From a virus, in IMG/VR virus record IMGVR_UViG_3300020196_000064, positions 1 through 48,526 of that record: 48,526 nucleotides of DNA; one strand, 5' to 3'. Under the pieces are notes generated by a model, which did not search any database, was not told the origin of the DNA, and was given only the letters and a program-made list of their open reading frames with translations. Shown here piece by piece: positions 46,704 through 48,526 of the stretch (its first letter is position 1; every line of letters starts with the position of its first letter). The translations under genes were made by a program, and so were the position numbers.

Positions 46704-46859
46704 TCACTTAACTTCTCCTTGCATGGTTTGACCAACCCAGACAAATGCAGATCCTACATTATACCTGAAAGATGGAGAGATTAGACACAAAGCAACAATC
46801 AGGAGAGCAAAAAGATTCATGGGATTGGGTATCTTAAAGGTGAGAGATTTGCGAGACAT
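46704..46859 (-). CDS. Small single-span membrane protein (51 aa)
   Basis: The sequence has a basic start (MSRKSLTFKIPNP), a hydrophobic segment of about 18 residues (MNLFALLIVALCLISPSF, residues 14-31) and a polar tail (SAFVWVGQTMQGEVK). This fits a single membrane span with the basic end on the cytoplasmic side. It begins five bases after the stop of the 64-residue gene. It is the only clear membrane protein in the window. A role in host takeover, superinfection exclusion or lysis control is possible, but nothing in the sequence decides between these. Confidence 0.68.
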   Translation of the reverse strand: MSRKSLTFKIPNPMNLFALLIVALCLISPSFRYNVGSAFVWVGQTMQGEVK

Positions 46860-46864
46860 TGTGA

Positions 46865-47059
46865 TCAGAAAGGGTTTGACCAGCGATATGCTTGAGAATC
46901 AGAAACATAACCCTCTTTGTTGAGTGCATCCACAAAGTTTGCCCAGTATTCACGCTTTGCAATCGTGTCAGTTTTGAGTGAAGGTTGGACCAGAGTTGCA
47001 ACCTTCCAGTTGTAACGAAACTGGGAGAGTGCGGACTGTTTGGTGATCGTGCGGGGCAT
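46865..47059 (-). CDS. Basic phage miniprotein (64 aa), function unknown
   Basis: The start is placed at MPRTITKQSALSQFRYNWKV because AAAGGACACACA before it gives a good ribosome binding site, while the longer reading from 47107 would place the CATACT promoter inside the gene. The rest (LVQPSLKTDTIAKREYWANF, then VDALNKEGYVSDSQAYRWSN) is helical and basic. No family with known function is recognised. It is the first gene after promoter block copy 1 and is followed five bases later by the membrane-protein gene. Confidence 0.78.
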   Translation of the reverse strand: MPRTITKQSALSQFRYNWKVATLVQPSLKTDTIAKREYWANFVDALNKEGYVSDSQAYRWSNPF

Positions 47060-47083
47060 TGTGTGTCCTTTGTTGATGTCTAT

Positions 47084-47143
47084 AGTATGGCACCGATCAG
47101 GGGACATTGCAACCCCCTGTGTGCCACTTCCTAGACTGGCACA
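47084..47143 (-). promoter_or_regulatory. Repeated early-promoter block, copy 1
   Basis: The minus strand has TTGCAA at 47112-47107, a 17-base spacer and CATACT at 47089-47084. Directly upstream, TGTGCCA and TGGCACA form a perfect seven-base inverted repeat around ten bases (47119-47143), and GGTGCCA recurs just before the -10. The block spans 60 bases and overlaps the end of the 65-residue gene. Confidence 0.68.
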
Positions 47144-47328
47144 AGACCGAACCGCTCGATCATAATGTCACGAACATGTTCGCGGTCGAAACTATCACCA
47201 TCGCACCAACGTGTGCCAGGTGATGTTAAGTACTGTATGGTGGCGTCGATGATCATCTCATCTGTGGCACCCATGTTATAAATGCCACCAGGACCATAGA
47301 ATGAACGAACGTAGTTGATGAATTGCAT
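47131..47328 (-). CDS. Cyanophage-type miniprotein with YGPGGIY motif (65 aa)
   Basis: The start is placed at MQFINYVRSFYGPGGIYNMG, two bases after the stop of the preceding 52-residue gene; the longer reading from a TTG at 47409 overlaps that gene in another frame. The conserved parts are FYGPGGIYNMGATDE and GDSFDREHVRDIMIERFG, a pattern I recognise from short proteins in Synechococcus and Prochlorococcus phages whose role is not known to me. The stop codon lies inside the inverted repeat of promoter block copy 1. Confidence 0.78.
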   Translation of the reverse strand: MQFINYVRSFYGPGGIYNMGATDEMIIDATIQYLTSPGTRWCDGDSFDREHVRDIMIERFGLVPV

Positions 47329-47330
47329 AA

Positions 47331-47489
47331 TCAGATCACAGAAACTTCGACACGCTTGAGATTCAATCCACACAGTTGATTGTAGACGCGCTTGCTGATA
47401 GTATCGCAAGCATTTTTTAACTTAGATCGCTCGTACCAGATAGTGATACAACCGTCGAAAGTTTCAACCTGAATACGAATGTCTTTCAT
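47331..47489 (-). CDS. Phage miniprotein (52 aa), function unknown
   Basis: The frame reads MKDIRIQVETFDGCITIWYE, then RSKLKNACDTISKRVYNQLC and ends VEVSVI, an alternating beta-alpha-beta pattern. It fits exactly between its neighbours: it starts seven bases after the stop of the 55-residue gene and ends two bases before the ATG of the 65-residue gene. No family is recognised. TGATCTGATC before the ATG gives no strong ribosome binding site, so it may depend on coupling. Confidence 0.68.
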   Translation of the reverse strand: MKDIRIQVETFDGCITIWYERSKLKNACDTISKRVYNQLCGLNLKRVEVSVI

Positions 47490-47496
47490 GATCAGA

Positions 47497-47664
47497 TCAG
47501 TATGCAGAAACAGTGGTGTAAAGAGTGTTGGTTGAGTTATACCAGAGATTCACATCACACTGGTATTCTTCACTCAAACTGTAGGCGATGTCGTATGCTT
47601 GATCAAGGTCAACAGTTTGATTCTCCCAGGGAGCAGCAGAGCAGCGGATGTCGATTCGAGTCAT
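47497..47664 (-). CDS. Phage miniprotein (55 aa), function unknown
   Basis: The start is placed at MTRIDIRCSAAPWENQTVDL because the CATACT promoter lies 24 bases upstream; the longer reading from 47772 would run through that promoter. The rest (AYDIAYSLSEEYQCDVNLWY, then STNTLYTTVSAY) looks like a small alpha/beta fold. No function is recognised. The promoter-to-ATG distance equals that of the 64-residue gene, which supports both start choices. Confidence 0.72.
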   Translation of the reverse strand: MTRIDIRCSAAPWENQTVDLDQAYDIAYSLSEEYQCDVNLWYNSTNTLYTTVSAY

Positions 47665-47688
47665 GTTTGTTTCGTTTGGTATGCAACT

Positions 47689-47749
47689 AGTATGGCACCC
47701 CCTCGGGCATATTGCAAGGGGGGGTTGTGCCACTTTCTCAACTGTCACA
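47689..47749 (-). promoter_or_regulatory. Repeated early-promoter block, copy 2
   Basis: The minus strand has TTGCAA at 47717-47712, a 17-base spacer and CATACT at 47694-47689, the same layout as copy 1. The upstream inverted repeat (47726-47749) has one mismatch. The block spans 61 bases and includes the stop codon of the 74-residue gene. Confidence 0.68.
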
Positions 47750-47969
47750 CAATGGCATAAGTATTCAACCATTGCCCAACATCTGTGCTACGATTACACA
47801 AACGCAGCATATCAAAGCGACGCACAGGCACTGCATAGACGTTGCCCGATGTCATTTTGACAATGACAATTCCAGTCAATGGAGACAGAATCACGGCATC
47901 AAATGCCTTGCTTTGAGTACAATCAATCTGCACGAATACGGGCAGGTTTTCAATAATCCAGTCGAACAT
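47745..47969 (-). CDS. Phage miniprotein (74 aa), possible beta-rich fold
   Basis: The sequence MFDWIIENLPVFVQIDCTQS is followed by VKMTSGNVYAVPVRRFDMLR and ends WLNTYAIV. The second half resembles small proteins with a TSGNVY strand and a following helix that occur in cyanophages, loosely like KTSC-type domains; this is a weak call. It starts 69 bases after the end of the 123-residue gene, with no clear ribosome binding site. Its stop codon overlaps promoter block copy 2. Confidence 0.65.
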   Translation of the reverse strand: MFDWIIENLPVFVQIDCTQSKAFDAVILSPLTGIVIVKMTSGNVYAVPVRRFDMLRLCNRSTDVGQWLNTYAIV

Positions 47970-48038
47970 TTGTGGGTCAGTGATGGTGAAAGTAGTAACG
48001 AACGAGAATTGAAGCGAAGAAGATTGTCTGTGAAAGAA

Positions 48039-48410
48039 TCACGCAATCTCCTCAAATTGCAGATCCTGAATGAGATCCATTGCAACGGTCAGAGCATCAT
48101 CAAAGGACCGCACATCCTCAGCGATACACTTAGAACAACCAGGGCGACCCGTGGTAGAGTCAGCAACCTCAAGTTGCACCCAGACGTTAAACACATCGTA
48201 GGCATCTCCTGCCATGTAAGTGTTACCATCGTACTTATCCTCTTTGATGAGAATAGGGGCACCACGTTTGGTGCTGTGCTTAATCGTGATGGTAGGATCT
48301 TCGATCATCGTGTAGACATCGAAGGTGTCACCTTTCAGAGTGCGATTGACACAAACGAACTCAGCGGAGAGATCGTTACCAGTTTGGAATTGGGTTGCTT
48401 TGTTTTTCAT
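48039..48410 (-). CDS. Phage protein with CxxC motif (123 aa), function unknown
   Basis: The protein starts MKNKATQFQTGNDLSAEFVC, continues with beta-rich segments (TFDVYTMIEDPTITIKHSTK and FNVWVQLEVADS) and has RPGCSKCIAEDV at residues 89-100, followed by a helical end. The CxxC could bind metal or be redox-active; one pair alone does not decide. No named family is recognised. The ATG lies only seven bases after a TATACT and is preceded by AAGAGC, which may be a weak ribosome binding site. The gap to the next upstream gene is 20 bases. Confidence 0.78.
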   Translation of the reverse strand: MKNKATQFQTGNDLSAEFVCVNRTLKGDTFDVYTMIEDPTITIKHSTKRGAPILIKEDKYDGNTYMAGDAYDVFNVWVQLEVADSTTGRPGCSKCIAEDVRSFDDALTVAMDLIQDLQFEEIA

Positions 48411-48430
48411 GCTCTTAGTATAGGGTGCGC

Positions 48431-48526
48431 TCAGTTGAACCAGTAGGCGAGGTGTGCCAGTTCCTCTGCCGTCTCCTGCAGGTTGTCAGAGGTCAGACCT
48501 GCCAAGATACGCTCGGCATCCTCCCC
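48431..48526 (-). CDS. C-terminal end of a small phage protein (31 residues visible)
   Basis: The frame enters from the right edge and ends with TGA at 48431. The visible residues (GEDAERILAGLTSDNLQETA, then EELAHLAYWFN) are helical and protein-like, and the frame has no stop over 31 codons. The N-terminus lies outside the window. No function is recognised. Confidence 0.6.
   Translation of the reverse strand, partial: GEDAERILAGLTSDNLQETAEELAHLAYWFN

Noticed and set aside
46865-47107. Longer 80-residue form of the 64-residue protein
   Set aside because: Its added N-terminus would be encoded by the promoter itself; the ATG at 47059 has a better ribosome site.
47131-47409. Longer 92-residue form of the 65-residue protein starting at TTG
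   Set aside because: It overlaps the 52-residue gene in another frame; the ATG at 47328 follows that gene's stop by two bases and starts the conserved part.
47497-47772. Longer 91-residue form of the 55-residue protein
   Set aside because: It would run through promoter block copy 2; the ATG at 47664 has the same distance to the -10 as the 64-residue gene.
48410-48422. TATACT just before the 123-residue gene as a promoter
   Set aside because: It is only seven bases from the ATG and no -35 element lies at 16-18 bases; it is probably chance.
47712-48446. Plus-strand frame of 244 codons
   Set aside because: It lies antisense to the 74- and 123-residue genes, has no promoter or ribosome site, and its translation has no recognisable pattern.

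Overview
The window looks like part of the genome of a large marine T4-like myovirus, most probably a cyanophage. Three features support this: a T4-type baseplate gene order (gp25, gp6, a giant protein where gp7 should be, gp8), T4-type late promoter elements (ATAAATA) in front of several structural genes, and a block of very small genes of the kind common in Synechococcus and Prochlorococcus myoviruses. The host is inferred, not shown; another marine bacterium is possible. Every gene I support lies on the minus strand, so transcription runs from high to low coordinates. No tRNA, rRNA, insertion sequence or CRISPR array was seen.

Right part (about 44.6-48.5 kb). This is a densely packed set of 14 to 16 miniproteins of 28 to 123 residues, many overlapping, and visibly less AT-rich than the rest. 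They are served by sigma70-like promoters. Two promoters share a -35 TTGCAA, a 17-base spacer and a -10 CATACT, and sit inside a block of about 60 bases that recurs three times. A 508-base gap (45192-45699) holds one such block, a TTGACA-N17-TACAAT promoter and a cluster of four 9-mers that resemble cyanobacterial DnaA boxes. A second near-consensus promoter (TTGACA-N17-TATACT, 44633-44661) points into the structural genes.

Middle part (about 37.9-44.4 kb). In transcription order: an AbrB-like small protein, a coiled-coil protein, an 842-residue cysteine-containing protein, a PAAR spike-tip protein, a short basic protein, a 63-residue protein, gp25 and gp6. The last three genes are joined by TAATG overlaps. 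A late promoter inside a palindrome and a hairpin covering the likely ribosome binding site precede this trio.

Left part (1-37.9 kb). After gp6 comes one uninterrupted reading frame of 6448 codons (18588-37934), 40% of the window. It is a mosaic of Gly-rich beta repeats, a YHYH-like domain, a propeller-like region, two LamG-like domains and helical repeats. Then follow a 411-residue protein ending in a cupredoxin-like domain, a 1398-residue protein combining a cupredoxin-like domain with a YHYH-like domain that contains a second, ligand-less cupredoxin-like insert, gp8, a 2441-residue structural protein, two small coiled-coil proteins, a rho-independent terminator, and a fibre gene that runs off the left edge. 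Together these look like the baseplate wedge and the host-facing fibres.

The most unusual content is the set of cupredoxin-like and YHYH-like domains spread over three adjacent virion genes, the giant mosaic protein, and the DnaA-box-like cluster with repeated promoter blocks in the small-gene region.
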